Shown here piece after piece: positions 52,362-63,503 of a stretch of DNA of 64,000 nt. The notes under the pieces are model-generated. The model was given only the letters and a program-made list of their open reading frames with translations. It did no database searches and had not been told where the DNA came from. Source of the DNA: Rhodococcus sp. RD6.2 (lineage in GTDB: Bacteria > Actinomycetota > Actinomycetes > Mycobacteriales > Mycobacteriaceae); NCBI RefSeq assembly GCF_001040705.1, contig NZ_CVQP01000003.1, positions 103,866 through 167,865 of the forward strand, written 5' to 3'. Position 1 is the stretch's first letter, and every line of letters begins with the position of its first letter. The position numbers were made by a program, and so were the translations under genes.

Positions 52362-52796
52362 CCGCCGCACGTACAGGTCCATGACGGCGTGCAGCATCAC
52401 GTTCCCGCCTGCGTCCCGCAATTCGCTGGTCGTGGTCACCAGACCGCGACCGTGGTCGTCGAGCACGATCTCGTCGACGCGGATCGTGCCGGTGAGGGTG
52501 TCGTCGGGTCGGACCGGCCGCCAGAATCGCACGTCACGCACTCCACGGCCACAGATGACGCTGAGGTGCCTATACCACCCGAGCGCCGAAAGGCGTTGCA
52601 GCACCGACATGGAGTGGAGTCCACTCGCGATCAGGCCGCCGAAGGCGCCCTTTTCGGCGGCCTCGGCGTCCACGTGGAAGTCCTGCGGATCCCAGGTGCC
52701 CGCGAAGTCGAGGAGTTCGGCTTCGGTGACGGTGTGCTCGCCGAGTTCGACCACATCTCCGACGGTCAGATCCTCCGCATACTTAACTGTGCTCAC
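52338..52796 (-). CDS. MaoC-like hotdog-fold hydratase
   Basis: The 152-residue protein has the (R)-specific enoyl-CoA hydratase pattern: VTEAELLDFAGTWDPQDFHV (hydratase motif with Asp and His), KGAFGGLIASGLHSMSVLQR and VRFWRPVRPDDTLTGTIRV. It would hydrate trans-2-enoyl-CoA. It follows the acyl-CoA dehydrogenase gene by 49 bp on the same strand, so the two probably act in one beta-oxidation-type pathway. Confidence 0.85.
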   Translation of the reverse strand: MSTVKYAEDLTVGDVVELGEHTVTEAELLDFAGTWDPQDFHVDAEAAEKGAFGGLIASGLHSMSVLQRLSALGWYRHLSVICGRGVRDVRFWRPVRPDDTLTGTIRVDEIVLDDHGRGLVTTTSELRDAGGNVMLHAVMDLYVRRRPEPAIG

Positions 52797-52845
52797 GACC
52801 TCGATGGTGTCAGAGCCACGCGCCGAGGATCACACGCCCCCAGGA

Positions 52846-53991
52846 TCACAGCGCCTTGGCGATGATGCCCTTCATGACCTCGTTGGCGCCCGCGTAGATG
52901 CGCTGGACGCGGGCGTCCTCGTACATCCGCGCGATCATGTACTCGCGCATGTAGCCGTAGCCTCCATGCAACTGCACGCACCGGTCGACGACCTCACACT
53001 GCTTGTCCGTCAGCCAGTACTTGACCATCGCGGCCTCGGCGGGGTCGAGCTCACCGCGCAGGTGCGACTGGATGCAGTGGTCGAGGAACACCTCGCAGGT
53101 CCGGGCGATGGTCTGACACTCCGCGAGCTCGAAGGCGGCATTCTGGAACTCGAACAGCGTGTGCCCGAACGCTTCCCGGTTTCGCGTATAGGTGACGGTC
53201 TCCTGCACGGCACGGTTCATCGCACCGGACGCCTGCGCGCCGATGATCAGCCGCTCCTGCACCAGCTGCGCCATCAGTTGCCCGAAGCCCTGCCCCTCCT
53301 CACCGAGCAGGTTTGACACCGGGACACGGACGTCGGTGAACGACAGTTCGGACGTGTCCGCACCGTGCTGGCCGACCTTGTCGAGGACCCGACCGACGGC
53401 GAACCCCGGCTGGTCCCGCAGGTCCACGATCAGCATCGAGACGCCCTTGGCGCCCGCCTTCGGGTCGGTCTTGACGGCCATCACGATGACGTCCGCGGAC
53501 GAGCCGTTGGTGATGAACGTCTTCGACCCGTTGACGACGTACTCGTCGCCGTCCCGGATCGCGGTCGTCTTGATGGCCTTGAGGTCCGATCCGGCACCGG
53601 GCTCCGTCATGCCGATCGCGCCGAGGATCTCCCCGGTCGCCATCCCCGGCAACCATGCCTTCTTCTGATCCTCGGTGCCGTACTCGAGGATGTAGTGCGG
53701 AACGATGCCGGAGTGCACGGAGATGCCGAGCGACAGGTCACCGGCATAGCCCTGCGCCTCGAACACGGCGAGGTCGTGGGCGAAGGTGCCGCCGCCTCCG
53801 CCGTACTCCTCGGGGATCGAGCAGCACAACAGCCCGAGCTTGCCCGCCTCGAGCCACACCTCTCGGTCGATGCGATGCTGCGCGTCCCACTTCTCGTTGT
53901 GCGCGACCACCTCACGGTCGAAGAATCCGGCCGCGAGTTCGGACAGTGCCCGAACCTCGTCGTCGTGCCAGGTGGGGACGTACTTCTTCAT
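52846..53991 (-). CDS. Acyl-CoA dehydrogenase
   Basis: The 381-residue flavoprotein has the family signatures GAIGMTEPGAGSDLKAIKTT, YVVNGSKTFITNGSSADVIV, QERLIIGAQASGAMNRAVQE and CVQLHGGYGYMREYMIARMY. The segment VQRIYAGANEVMKGIIAKAL carries the expected catalytic glutamate. It oxidises an acyl-CoA to the trans-2-enoyl-CoA with FAD, passing electrons to ETF. The downstream MaoC-like hydratase could use its product. Confidence 0.92.
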   Translation of the reverse strand: MKKYVPTWHDDEVRALSELAAGFFDREVVAHNEKWDAQHRIDREVWLEAGKLGLLCCSIPEEYGGGGGTFAHDLAVFEAQGYAGDLSLGISVHSGIVPHYILEYGTEDQKKAWLPGMATGEILGAIGMTEPGAGSDLKAIKTTAIRDGDEYVVNGSKTFITNGSSADVIVMAVKTDPKAGAKGVSMLIVDLRDQPGFAVGRVLDKVGQHGADTSELSFTDVRVPVSNLLGEEGQGFGQLMAQLVQERLIIGAQASGAMNRAVQETVTYTRNREAFGHTLFEFQNAAFELAECQTIARTCEVFLDHCIQSHLRGELDPAEAAMVKYWLTDKQCEVVDRCVQLHGGYGYMREYMIARMYEDARVQRIYAGANEVMKGIIAKAL

Positions 53992-54063
53992 CGAACAACC
54001 GCCTCGTCGAATCCGTGCCGTTACTAGATACCTATGCTAACGGTCCGAAGTGCGAGCGTTCGT

Positions 54064-54429
54064 TCAGTCCCGCACGCAGAGGCAGAAGTGGTGCCCGACG
54101 GGATCCCGGTACACCCGGAACGTCGGATGGTTCTCGCCGCCCTCGACGAGTTCCGCACCCGCCCCGAGCACCCAGCGTTCGGCGGCATCCATGTCGTCGA
54201 CCACGAAGTCGAGGTGAACCTTTACTCCCTCGGCGGGCCAGCGGACCGGCACGAAATCGGGCGCGAGCTGGAATGCCAACCGCAGGTCCCCCGGCCCCTG
54301 CAGCACCGCCCAGTCGCCCTCCGCGCGCACCAGCTCCCATCCGAGAACCTTGCGATAGAAGCCCGCGAGCGCAGCAGGGTCCGGGCAGTCGAGGACGGTG
54401 TAGTCGACGTCGATCGCGGGACGCGTCAT
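54064..54429 (-). CDS. VOC-superfamily (glyoxalase/bleomycin-resistance-like) protein
   Basis: The 121-residue protein has the paired beta-alpha-beta-beta-beta layout of VOC proteins: VDYTVLDCPDPAALAGFYRK at the first unit, VKVHLDFVVDDMDAAERWVL at the second, and YRDPVGHHFCLCVRD at the end. Metal ligand positions are partly conserved. The substrate is unknown. It is a single gene, divergent from the DUF2470 gene. Confidence 0.8.
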   Translation of the reverse strand: MTRPAIDVDYTVLDCPDPAALAGFYRKVLGWELVRAEGDWAVLQGPGDLRLAFQLAPDFVPVRWPAEGVKVHLDFVVDDMDAAERWVLGAGAELVEGGENHPTFRVYRDPVGHHFCLCVRD

Positions 54430-54479
54430 GGGGTCAGGCTAGGCCCGCCGGCGAACTCCCACCACCTACGATGACGCGC

Positions 54480-54776
54480 ATGAGCAACTTCGACGATGCC
54501 GTCATCGCCGCCGTCACCGGACACATGAACGGCGACCATGCCGCCGACAACCTCGCCATCGTGCGTGCCTTCGCCGAACCGGCGGCCACGGCCGCGCGGA
54601 TGACGGGCCTCGACACCGAGGCAGGCGAATGGGCGGCGACCGTCGACGGCGCCGAGCGGACCGTCCGGGTGCCGTGGCCCGGGCAGGTCACCGACCGGGC
54701 ATCGATCCGTACCGAGGTGGTCGCGCTGTACCACGCGGCGTGCGAACGCCTCGGCGTCGAACCCGCCGGACACTGA
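54480..54776 (+). CDS. DUF2470-domain protein
   Basis: The 98-residue protein begins MSNFDDAVIAAVTGHMNGDH and has AADNLAIVRAFAEPAAT, then IRTEVVALYHAACERLGV. This is the DUF2470 pattern found at the C-terminus of HugZ-type haem-degrading proteins, here as a stand-alone domain. ATG at 54471 in frame is an alternative start. Role unknown; haem handling is a guess from the family. Confidence 0.75.
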   Translation: MSNFDDAVIAAVTGHMNGDHAADNLAIVRAFAEPAATAARMTGLDTEAGEWAATVDGAERTVRVPWPGQVTDRASIRTEVVALYHAACERLGVEPAGH

Positions 54777-54860
54777 CGGCCCGCGGAAAAATCAGTCGCG
54801 GACCCACCCCGCGGCCGCTAGCGTCGAGTCATGTCCCCTCCTTACTGAAAGAACTCAGAC

Positions 54861-56081
54861 ATGACAACGGCGACCACGACGGGCCGCCTGACGCCGTTCC
54901 TGCTCGTCAACCTCGCGACCTTGTTGTCGGCGACGGGCAACGGCATCACGATCGTGGCGCTGCCGTGGCTCGTCCTGCAACAGACCGGACGCGCCACCGA
55001 CGCGGCGATCGTCGCAGGCGCGGCCACGCTCCCACTACTGCTGTCGTCACTGTTCTCGGGCACCGTCGTCGACCGGTTCGGACGCAAACCCACCTCGTTG
55101 GTCTCCGACCTACTGTCGGCGCTGTCGGTGGCCCTGATTCCGATATCCGCCGCCACGGTGGGGTTGTCGCTCCCGCTGATCGCCGCCCTCGCGGCACTCG
55201 GCGCCGCCTTCGATCCGGCCGGAATCTCGGCCCGTGAAGCGATGCTGCCCGCCGCGACGAAGGCGGCCGGCTGGCGGCTGGACCGCGCCAACAGCCTGTA
55301 CGAAGCGAACTACAACGTCGCGTACCTGATCGGGCCCGGTGTCGGCGGCGTCCTCATCGCGACGGTCGGCCCGGTGAACACTCTGTGGGTCACCGCCGTG
55401 TGCTTCGGCGGGTCACTCGCGACGATCGCCTTCCTCCATCTCGACGGCGCAGGCGTTCCGGACCACGACACCCGCCCGAGTTCGATGTGGTCGGGCACCC
55501 TAGAGGGCCTGAAGTTCGTGTGGCGCAACAGGTTGCTGCGCACACTCGCGCTCGTGGACATGGCGCTCGTCGCCCTGTACATGCCCGTCGAAAGTGTCCT
55601 GTTCCCGGTGCACTTCACGGAACTCGGACAGCCCGCCCAACTCGGATGGGTACTGATGGCGATGAGCATCGGAGGCGTCGCCGGGGCGCTCGCCTACGGC
55701 TCCCTGGCGGTGCGAGTGAGCCGGCGGACGATGATGCTCGTCGCGGTGGCCGTGCTCGGATTGTGCATGGTGGGGATGGCGTTCCTGCCGCCCCTGTGGG
55801 TGACGCTGACGCTGGCGGTGCTGATCGGACTGGTCTACGGACCGGTCGGACCGATCGCGAACTACGCCATGCAGACGCGGAGCCCTGAACACATGCGCGG
55901 TCGCGTCGTCGGGGTCATGACGTCCACGGCGTACGCGGCCGGTCCGCTCGGATACCTGCTCGCCGGACCGATGATCGACGCCGTCGGCCTGCGCGCGACG
56001 TTCTTCGCGCTCGCCTTACCGGTCTGCGTGCTGGCTCTCGTCTGCGTTGCGCTGCCGTCGCTGCGTCAGTTGGACGACTGA
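54861..56081 (+). CDS. Major facilitator superfamily transporter
   Basis: The 406-residue membrane protein has about 12 hydrophobic segments. The motif-A loop after segment 2 reads GTVVDRFGRKPTSLVSDLLS, and the acid-free entry helix is FLLVNLATLLSATGNGITIV. Together with VRVSRRTMMLVAVAVLGL between segments 8 and 9 it matches the enterobactin exporter/macrolide efflux-like MFS group. It is probably a proton-driven exporter; substrate unknown. It ends before a hairpin facing the esterase gene. Confidence 0.88.
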   Translation: MTTATTTGRLTPFLLVNLATLLSATGNGITIVALPWLVLQQTGRATDAAIVAGAATLPLLLSSLFSGTVVDRFGRKPTSLVSDLLSALSVALIPISAATVGLSLPLIAALAALGAAFDPAGISAREAMLPAATKAAGWRLDRANSLYEANYNVAYLIGPGVGGVLIATVGPVNTLWVTAVCFGGSLATIAFLHLDGAGVPDHDTRPSSMWSGTLEGLKFVWRNRLLRTLALVDMALVALYMPVESVLFPVHFTELGQPAQLGWVLMAMSIGGVAGALAYGSLAVRVSRRTMMLVAVAVLGLCMVGMAFLPPLWVTLTLAVLIGLVYGPVGPIANYAMQTRSPEHMRGRVVGVMTSTAYAAGPLGYLLAGPMIDAVGLRATFFALALPVCVLALVCVALPSLRQLDD

Positions 56082-56085
56082 GGAT

Positions 56086-56101
56086 GCGCCCTCTCGGGCG
56101 C
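56086..56101. terminator. Short hairpin between convergent genes
   Basis: GCGCCC-TCTC-GGGCGC is a perfect 6-bp stem in the 30-bp gap between the MFS and esterase stops, a plausible bidirectional terminator. Confidence 0.5.
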
Positions 56102-56111
56102 TACCCGCGGG

Positions 56112-57668
<1,557 letters not shown>

Positions 57669-57808
57669 GGCAGCCTCCCTTTCGGCCCGCGATCACCTCG
57701 TTCGCCAACGTACCAATCGGGGCGGGCCGCGCGGGGACGCTCGCGGTGTCTCCCGGTGATCGGGATCGAACTACTCACACAAGAGACGGATGATGTGCAA
57801 TCGCCGAC

Positions 57809-58615
57809 ATGACCGCCGTCCGTACCCCAGGCCCCCTGCTCACCGGCCGGCGCGCCGTCGTCACGGGCGGTGCCCGCGGAATCGGGGCGGCGATCGCGAG
57901 CTCGTTCGCAGCGCACGGCGCGACCGTGCTCGTCGTCGACGTCGAGCCCGGTCCGGACGTCGACTTCGACCGCGCCGCCGGTGGCAGCATCGAATCGATC
58001 GAGGCAGATGTGTGTGCGGCGCCGGTCCATCCCGCGCTGGCCGCACACGGCGCGGACGTCCTGGTCAACAACGTCGGGCACTTCGTGCGCGCGCCCCGGC
58101 CGTTCGTCGACGACACCGACGACCAGTGGGCGGCGCTGCACGAGGTGAATCTGGGGCACGTCCTGCGCCTGACGCACGCCCTCCTGCCCGGACTGGCCGA
58201 GCGAGGCGGCTCGATCGTCAACCTCACCACCGTCGAGGCCCATCGGGCGATACCCGGCCACAGCGTCTACTCCGCCTACAAGGCGGCGCTGATGCAGTTC
58301 ACGCGGTCACTGTCCGCCGAGGTGGGGCCCGCAGGCGTCCGGGTGAACGCCATCGCTCCCGACCTGATCGAGACGCCACAGGTTCCGTATGCGGATCTGG
58401 TGCCCGAAGGAGAACGCGCGCTGTGGCCCCGCTGGTCGCCGCTCGGCGGGCCCGGCACACCGGACGACGTCGCGGGCGCCGCCCTGTTCCTCGCCTCCGA
58501 CCTCTCCCGCTTCGTCACCGGCACCACCGTCCACGTCGACGGCGGAACCCACGGCTCCGGTGGCTGGGTTCCCCGCGCGACGGGCGGCTGGACCAACCGA
58601 CCCCGCAACCCCTGA
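57809..58615 (+). CDS. Short-chain dehydrogenase/reductase
   Basis: The 268-residue classical SDR has cofactor motif VVTGGARGIGAAIASSFAAH (residues about 17-36), NNVGHFVRAPRPF, and the catalytic S/Y-x-x-x-K set in HSVYSAYKAALMQFTRSL (Tyr about 153). The C-terminal part has VNAIAPDLIETPQ and TTVHVDGGTHGSGG. An Asp after the second strand (VLVVDVEPG) suggests NAD preference. The next gene, an LLM oxidoreductase, starts 14 bp downstream, so they share an operon. Substrate unknown. Confidence 0.9.
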   Translation: MTAVRTPGPLLTGRRAVVTGGARGIGAAIASSFAAHGATVLVVDVEPGPDVDFDRAAGGSIESIEADVCAAPVHPALAAHGADVLVNNVGHFVRAPRPFVDDTDDQWAALHEVNLGHVLRLTHALLPGLAERGGSIVNLTTVEAHRAIPGHSVYSAYKAALMQFTRSLSAEVGPAGVRVNAIAPDLIETPQVPYADLVPEGERALWPRWSPLGGPGTPDDVAGAALFLASDLSRFVTGTTVHVDGGTHGSGGWVPRATGGWTNRPRNP

Positions 58616-58628
58616 AAGGAGCACTCGC

Positions 58629-59540
58629 GTGCCCACCCTGAGCCTCAATGTTCCCAATTTCGGCACCCTCCTCGCCGCGGACCGATTCGGGCACCTGCTC
58701 GACATCTGCAGTGCCGCAGAGGATGCCGGCGTCGATCGACTGCTGATGACCGATCACGTGGTGATGGGACCGGACACCGACGCGTACACGTGGGGCCCGT
58801 TCCCGACCGACCCCGACGCGGCGTGGCTCGAGCCGATGACCGTCCTCGCGATGGTCGCCGGACGGACACGGCGAATCCGACTCGGCACCGGTATCGTCAT
58901 CGCGGCGCTCCGCGGTGGTGCGATGCTCGCGAAGACCGGCGCGACCCTCGACCTCCTGTCGAACGGACGCCTCGACCTCGGTGTCGGGACCGGTTGGCAA
59001 GCCAAGGAGTACGAGGCGGTCGGACTCGACTTCACGCGGCGCGGCCCGCTGCTCGACGACACGCTCGCTGTGTGCCGAGCCCTGTGGGACGGCGCCCCCG
59101 CCGCCGTCGACCGGCCCGGCATCACGTTCGACGACGTGTACTGCTCACCGCGTCCCGCCCCCGATCGACGCATCCCGATCTGGGTGTCCGGCACGCTGTC
59201 GCGACCCGTGGTCCGCCGGCTCGTGACCTGGGGTGACGGATGGATCCCCATCATGGGCGCCACGAACGACGACCTCGCAGCCGGAATCGAGCAGCTGCAC
59301 AAGGCATTCGCCGAGGCAGGACGTGATCCCGCCGAGTTGCAGACTCGCGGGAGGCTGTCCGTCGCCCGGACCGCAGGCGGCAACGTCGACCTCGACGAGA
59401 CGGTCGCGAACGCGGTCGCTCAGACGGAACTCGGCGTCACCGACGTCGTGGTGGCGCTACAGGCACTCGACCCCGATCCCGATGTCGCGGCGGCCATCCT
59501 CCCCGACCTCGTGCGCACCTTCCGCGCCGCGTTCGCCTGA
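58629..59540 (+). CDS. Luciferase-like (LLM) F420/flavin-dependent oxidoreductase
   Basis: GTG at 58629 follows GAAAGGAGC; 303 residues. Family features are LSLNVPNFGTLLAADRFGHL, AAEDAGVDRLLMTDHVVMGP, RTRRIRLGTGIVIAALRGGA, LLSNGRLDLGVGTGWQAKEY and IPIWVSGTLSRPVVRRLV. Such proteins in actinobacteria often use coenzyme F420. It is 14 bp downstream of the SDR gene, and together they could oxidise or reduce one small-molecule substrate, not identified. Confidence 0.88.
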   Translation: MPTLSLNVPNFGTLLAADRFGHLLDICSAAEDAGVDRLLMTDHVVMGPDTDAYTWGPFPTDPDAAWLEPMTVLAMVAGRTRRIRLGTGIVIAALRGGAMLAKTGATLDLLSNGRLDLGVGTGWQAKEYEAVGLDFTRRGPLLDDTLAVCRALWDGAPAAVDRPGITFDDVYCSPRPAPDRRIPIWVSGTLSRPVVRRLVTWGDGWIPIMGATNDDLAAGIEQLHKAFAEAGRDPAELQTRGRLSVARTAGGNVDLDETVANAVAQTELGVTDVVVALQALDPDPDVAAAILPDLVRTFRAAFA

Positions 59541-59616
59541 GCCGACTCTCGAGCGTTCGGCGGTCGGCGCAGTGCGTGAGAACCGACGACAGGAGCCTCA
59601 CGGTCGGCGTCCTACG

Positions 59617-60213
59617 ATGGCACGCATGCGCGCCACCCGACCTCGCCTGCTGCTGACCACGCTCTGCATCGCGTCGACCGCGGCGTGCTCCACCGCGGTC
59701 GACGGCGATGCGAGTCCCGCTCCGCGACAGGCGACGACGACACCGGCGACGACCACGCCCGGGCCTGCGCCGACCAGCCGAACGACAACCGCGGTCACCA
59801 CCACCCCGGTGCCCGCCGCCCAGGTCGCCGAGTACATGGGCGCCGACAACGGCTCGTACTACTTCATCAGTCCCAGTACGAAATTCGAATGCGCCGTCGT
59901 GACCGCACCCGATCCGGTCGCCGGATGTCACGGCGCGCTCCCGGCGAACGCACCGACGGTGTCGGCGGTGGGCGGCACGGGTCGAGTCGCGCCGAACGCG
60001 ATCCGTGTGACCGATTCCGGTGCCGGCGAATTCGCCAGCACCGGCGACCCGGCATTCCACCGTTTCGACCGCCCCGCGAAGGCACTGCCCTACGGCTCGC
60101 CGCTCCGAGTGCAGGGATTCACGTGCACCGTCGACGAACGGACCGGCGTGACCTGCGAGAGTTCCACGGGACACGGCTTCACTGTGTCGGACGCCGCCTA
60201 TCGGCTCTGGTGA
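59617..60213 (+). CDS. Secreted lipoprotein of unknown function, 198 residues
   Basis: ATG at 59617 (or 59626) opens a signal RPRLLLTTLCIASTAACS with lipobox TAAC. A Thr/Pro/Ala-rich linker (residues about 30-70) is followed by a C-terminal domain with four cysteines (FECAVVTAPDPVAGCHGALP, GFTCTVDERTGVTCESSTGH) that probably form two disulphides. The ending GHGFTVSDAAYRLW is familiar from actinobacterial exported proteins, but I know no function. It is convergent with the acyl-CoA synthetase gene. Confidence 0.75.
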   Translation: MARMRATRPRLLLTTLCIASTAACSTAVDGDASPAPRQATTTPATTTPGPAPTSRTTTAVTTTPVPAAQVAEYMGADNGSYYFISPSTKFECAVVTAPDPVAGCHGALPANAPTVSAVGGTGRVAPNAIRVTDSGAGEFASTGDPAFHRFDRPAKALPYGSPLRVQGFTCTVDERTGVTCESSTGHGFTVSDAAYRLW

Positions 60214-60243
60214 ACTTCCGCGTTCCGCGTGAAACCGGTACTC

Positions 60244-62022
60244 CTAGCCGTACAGGGAGTCGATCTCGGTGCGATAGCGCTCGGAGACGACGTTCCGCTT
60301 GATCTTGAGGGTGGCGGTGAGCGCGCCGTTCTCCTCCGTCAGGTCGTGATCGAGGATCACGAACTTCTTGATCGCCTCCGCATGCGACACGAGCGTGTTC
60401 GCATCGTCGATCACGGACTGGATCGCCGCACGGAGGTCCCCGTCCCCACGAAGGTCGGACACAGTGGCGTCGGCGTCCTTGCCGTTCGCGGCCCGCCACC
60501 GGGTGAACGCCTCCGGGTCGACCGTCACGAGAGCACCGATGAACGGTTTGCCGTCACCGACGACCACCGCCTGCGACACCAGTTCGTGGGATCGCATCCG
60601 ATCCTCGAGCGGCCCGGGCGACACGTTCTTTCCTCCGGCGGTGATGAGGAGATCCTTCTTCCGGCCTGTGATCGTGAGATAGCCGTCCTCGTCGAGGGAT
60701 CCGAGATCGCCGGTGCGGAACCACGGCCCGTCGAACACGGCCTCGGTCGCGGCGTCGTTCTTCCAGTAGCCGCCGAACACCACACCGCCACTGAGCTCGA
60801 TCTCGCCGTCGGCGGCGATCCGGACGGCATTGCCGCCGAGAGGCTGCCCCACGCTGCCGATGCGTTGCGCGCCCGGGACGTTCACACAGTGCGCCGCCGT
60901 GGACTCGGTCAATCCGTAGCCCTCGTAGACGGGAACGCCGACGCCGCGGAAGAAGTGTCCGAGCCGCGGCATGAGCGCCCCGCCCCCGGAGATCGCCCAC
61001 CAGCACTCGCCGCCGAGGACCGACCGCAGCTTCGAGTAGACGAGCTTGTCCGCGACGAAATGCTTGACTCGCAGAGTGATCGACAGCCGACCGGAGTCGA
61101 GTGCTTCGCTGTAGGAAACGGCGGTGGCCTCGGCGAGGTCGAACACCCGCTTCTTGACAGCGCCACCGGCAGACGCCTGCTGCGCGGCGGCGTCCCGAAC
61201 CTTCTCGAACACCCGCGGCACACCGAGGATCACATTCGGTCGGTACCGCCCGAACTGACCGACAATTGTGCTGAAGTCGGACCAGTGCGCCTGCGCCCCA
61301 CCCGCTTCGAACATCGCCAGCGACACCGCGCGAGCAAGGACGTGCGCGAGGGGCAGGAACGTGAGCATCCGGTTCCCCGGCTGCGCCACCTCACCGATAC
61401 TTGCCGCAAGGATTCCGCGTACCTCCGACAGGAAGTTCCGGTGCGTCAGCTCGCACCCCTTCGGACGTCCCGTCGTCCCGGACGTGTAGACGAGCGATGC
61501 CAGGTCATCCGCCCGCAACGCACTCATCCGCTGCTCGACGGCAGCGTCGTCCAGTCCGGTGCCCGACGCCAGCAGGGTGTCGATCGCCGCGTCGTCGATC
61601 TGCAGCACTCGAACACCGGTCGACTCGAAAGACCCGACCTGGGAGGGCTTTTCGACGATCGCGACATTGGCCCCGGAATCGTCGACGATCCAGCGCACCT
61701 GATCCGCGGACGACGAATCGTACACCGGAACCGATACCGCACCCACAGCCCAGATCGCGAAGTCGAGCAACGTCCACTCGAAACGAGTGGAGGACATCAG
61801 GATCACCCTGTCACCCGACTGCACGCCACCCTGGATCAGACCCTTCGCGACACCCGTGACCAAGTCCGCGAACGCTGCTGCCGTGACATCCACCCACACG
61901 TCGCCGTCAGGACGCGAGAACAGCACCAGATCCGGCGTCTGCTGCGCGTGGCGATAAACGGTGCGGACGATCGCATCGTCGTCGCCGATGGTGAAGTTGG
62001 GCGCGGTCGCGTACTCACGCAT
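60244..62022 (-). CDS. Long-chain acyl-CoA synthetase (AMP-dependent)
   Basis: ATG at 62022 overlaps the end of the MarR gene; 592 residues. ANL motifs are SLVYTSGTTGRPKGCELTHR (about residue 180), VPVYEGYGLTESTAAHCVNV, WFRTGDLGSLDEDGYLTITG and RKKDLLITAGGKNVSPGPLE, with TLKIKRNVVSERY at the C-terminus. This is the FadD15-type long-chain branch. It forms acyl-CoA for beta-oxidation or lipid synthesis. Its coupling to a MarR regulator suggests ligand-responsive control. Confidence 0.92.
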   Translation of the reverse strand: MREYATAPNFTIGDDDAIVRTVYRHAQQTPDLVLFSRPDGDVWVDVTAAAFADLVTGVAKGLIQGGVQSGDRVILMSSTRFEWTLLDFAIWAVGAVSVPVYDSSSADQVRWIVDDSGANVAIVEKPSQVGSFESTGVRVLQIDDAAIDTLLASGTGLDDAAVEQRMSALRADDLASLVYTSGTTGRPKGCELTHRNFLSEVRGILAASIGEVAQPGNRMLTFLPLAHVLARAVSLAMFEAGGAQAHWSDFSTIVGQFGRYRPNVILGVPRVFEKVRDAAAQQASAGGAVKKRVFDLAEATAVSYSEALDSGRLSITLRVKHFVADKLVYSKLRSVLGGECWWAISGGGALMPRLGHFFRGVGVPVYEGYGLTESTAAHCVNVPGAQRIGSVGQPLGGNAVRIAADGEIELSGGVVFGGYWKNDAATEAVFDGPWFRTGDLGSLDEDGYLTITGRKKDLLITAGGKNVSPGPLEDRMRSHELVSQAVVVGDGKPFIGALVTVDPEAFTRWRAANGKDADATVSDLRGDGDLRAAIQSVIDDANTLVSHAEAIKKFVILDHDLTEENGALTATLKIKRNVVSERYRTEIDSLYG

Positions 62023-62473
62023 TCGGGTCGCCTCCACTGGTGTCGGTGTCGGAAATCGGTTCGGTCGCACTGAATCTGCGCAACAACTGAGCGAAGGTGT
62101 CGACGTCCTCGCTCGGCCAGCTTCGGACGCGGTCGGCGACCTCGGCCTGCCTGCTCCGGTCCGCGCGCTCGAGCATTCGCGCGCCGGTGTCGGTGAGGGT
62201 GAGCGGGTGCCCGTTGCGAACCGGCCCGATCTCCGCCTCCACCCAGTCACTGTCGACGCACGTCTTGATCTGTCTGGACACCGTCGAGCGGTGTACCCCG
62301 AACGCGTCCGCGATCTGCGTCGCCCGGCACCCGGGGTTGCGTTCGATGTACGAGAGGACGGAATGCAGAGCGAAACTCGGGGCGGCCGCGTCCACTCGGT
62401 CGCCCGTCACCAACTGCCGGACCAGGTGCACGAGCTCCTCGTGCACCTGCGCCACGGAACCACGGTGTTGCAT
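62015..62473 (-). CDS. MarR-family transcriptional regulator
   Basis: The 152-residue winged-helix protein has PSFALHSVLSYIERNPGCRA, the recognition helix region QIADAFGVHRSTVSRQIKTC and the wing VRNGHPLTLTDTGARMLERA. Its last codons overlap the acyl-CoA synthetase start by 8 bases, so it probably controls that gene and itself in response to an acyl or aromatic ligand. Confidence 0.9.
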   Translation of the reverse strand: MQHRGSVAQVHEELVHLVRQLVTGDRVDAAAPSFALHSVLSYIERNPGCRATQIADAFGVHRSTVSRQIKTCVDSDWVEAEIGPVRNGHPLTLTDTGARMLERADRSRQAEVADRVRSWPSEDVDTFAQLLRRFSATEPISDTDTSGGDPNA

Positions 62474-62548
62474 ATCGCAACTATATCCGCGGACAACTCG
62501 AATGGATACCCCGGGTAGCGAAACCCGGCCGCCTCGAGCCGGCCCAAC

Positions 62549-63328
62549 TCAGAGCGCGAACTCCGCGTACCGACCGACCGGCTCGAATCCGATCCGCGTG
62601 TAGACCGACACGCCGTCGGCGCTGGCCTGCAACACCGCGGTCGTGACACGGGACCGGCGGGAACGATCCAGAGCATGAAGCGTCACCGCGGTCCCGTACC
62701 CGCGCCTGCGGACATCGTCGAGCGTCACGACGCCGTACAGACCGACAACACCGTCGCTCACATGGATCTCCGCACCGCTGACCGGCCGATCCCCCACATA
62801 CCCGACGACGAACGTACTGGCACATGTCGCAGACAGCACCGCGGACGAGACGCCGGCGAAGTACTCCGTCACCGTCACCGACGGCGGGGTCCAGTTGGCC
62901 GCCATCAGCGCGGCATAGTCGCGCAGACCCGCGCCATCCGTCACCGTCTCGACCCGCAGTTCGCCAGGGATCGTGGGTGCCGGAATCTCCGACAGCTCTG
63001 CCGTCATGGCGATTTCGGATTCGTGCTCGCTCCAACCGTGCAGCCTCAAGAGGTCCGGCAGATCGTCCGGTGTCGACGCGGGCCCGACCCACCACGAGAA
63101 GGGGCGCCCCGACTCTCGAACGAGCGCCGTCGTCTCCGCGACGCGGTCCGATGCGTGTTCCGCCGAGAACCGTGCCCGGCACACGAGGTTGAAGGTGTCG
63201 TCGCCAAGCCCGCTGTCCGCAATGACGAGGTCATCCGTGGAATGCACTCGTGCGCCGGAAAGCACGGGATGGAGGTGAGATGCGTGAGAGGCAAGATTCG
63301 CGTCCATTGCCTGCAGAGTTCGATACAC
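62549..63328 (-). CDS. GNAT-family N-acetyltransferase
   Basis: The 259-residue protein has a variable N-terminal half (LVCRARFSAEHASDRVAETT) and a C-terminal GNAT domain: GYVGDRPVSGAEIHVSDGVV, then motif A VTLDDVRRRGYGTAVTLHAL and motif B TAVLQASADGVSVYTRIGFE. It should transfer an acetyl group from acetyl-CoA to an unknown amine. The two-part layout is common in actinobacterial GNATs. It is a single gene between the MarR/acyl-CoA synthetase unit and the rRNA operon. Confidence 0.85.
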   Translation of the reverse strand: MYRTLQAMDANLASHASHLHPVLSGARVHSTDDLVIADSGLGDDTFNLVCRARFSAEHASDRVAETTALVRESGRPFSWWVGPASTPDDLPDLLRLHGWSEHESEIAMTAELSEIPAPTIPGELRVETVTDGAGLRDYAALMAANWTPPSVTVTEYFAGVSSAVLSATCASTFVVGYVGDRPVSGAEIHVSDGVVGLYGVVTLDDVRRRGYGTAVTLHALDRSRRSRVTTAVLQASADGVSVYTRIGFEPVGRYAEFAL

Positions 63329-63503
63329 GCCGCGATCGTACGGCGGACGGACCGCCGGGCCTCCAACCCGAGCCCAGCGTCGGATGTTCGCATACCTTGT
63401 GGTGCGTCAGCACCCCTGTTGCGCGCGCAGTCCCCGTGCGAACACCACACAACCCCTGCGCAGGACGAATTGCGGGGAGCAAGGGAAAGGTCCCCTGAAA
63501 CGC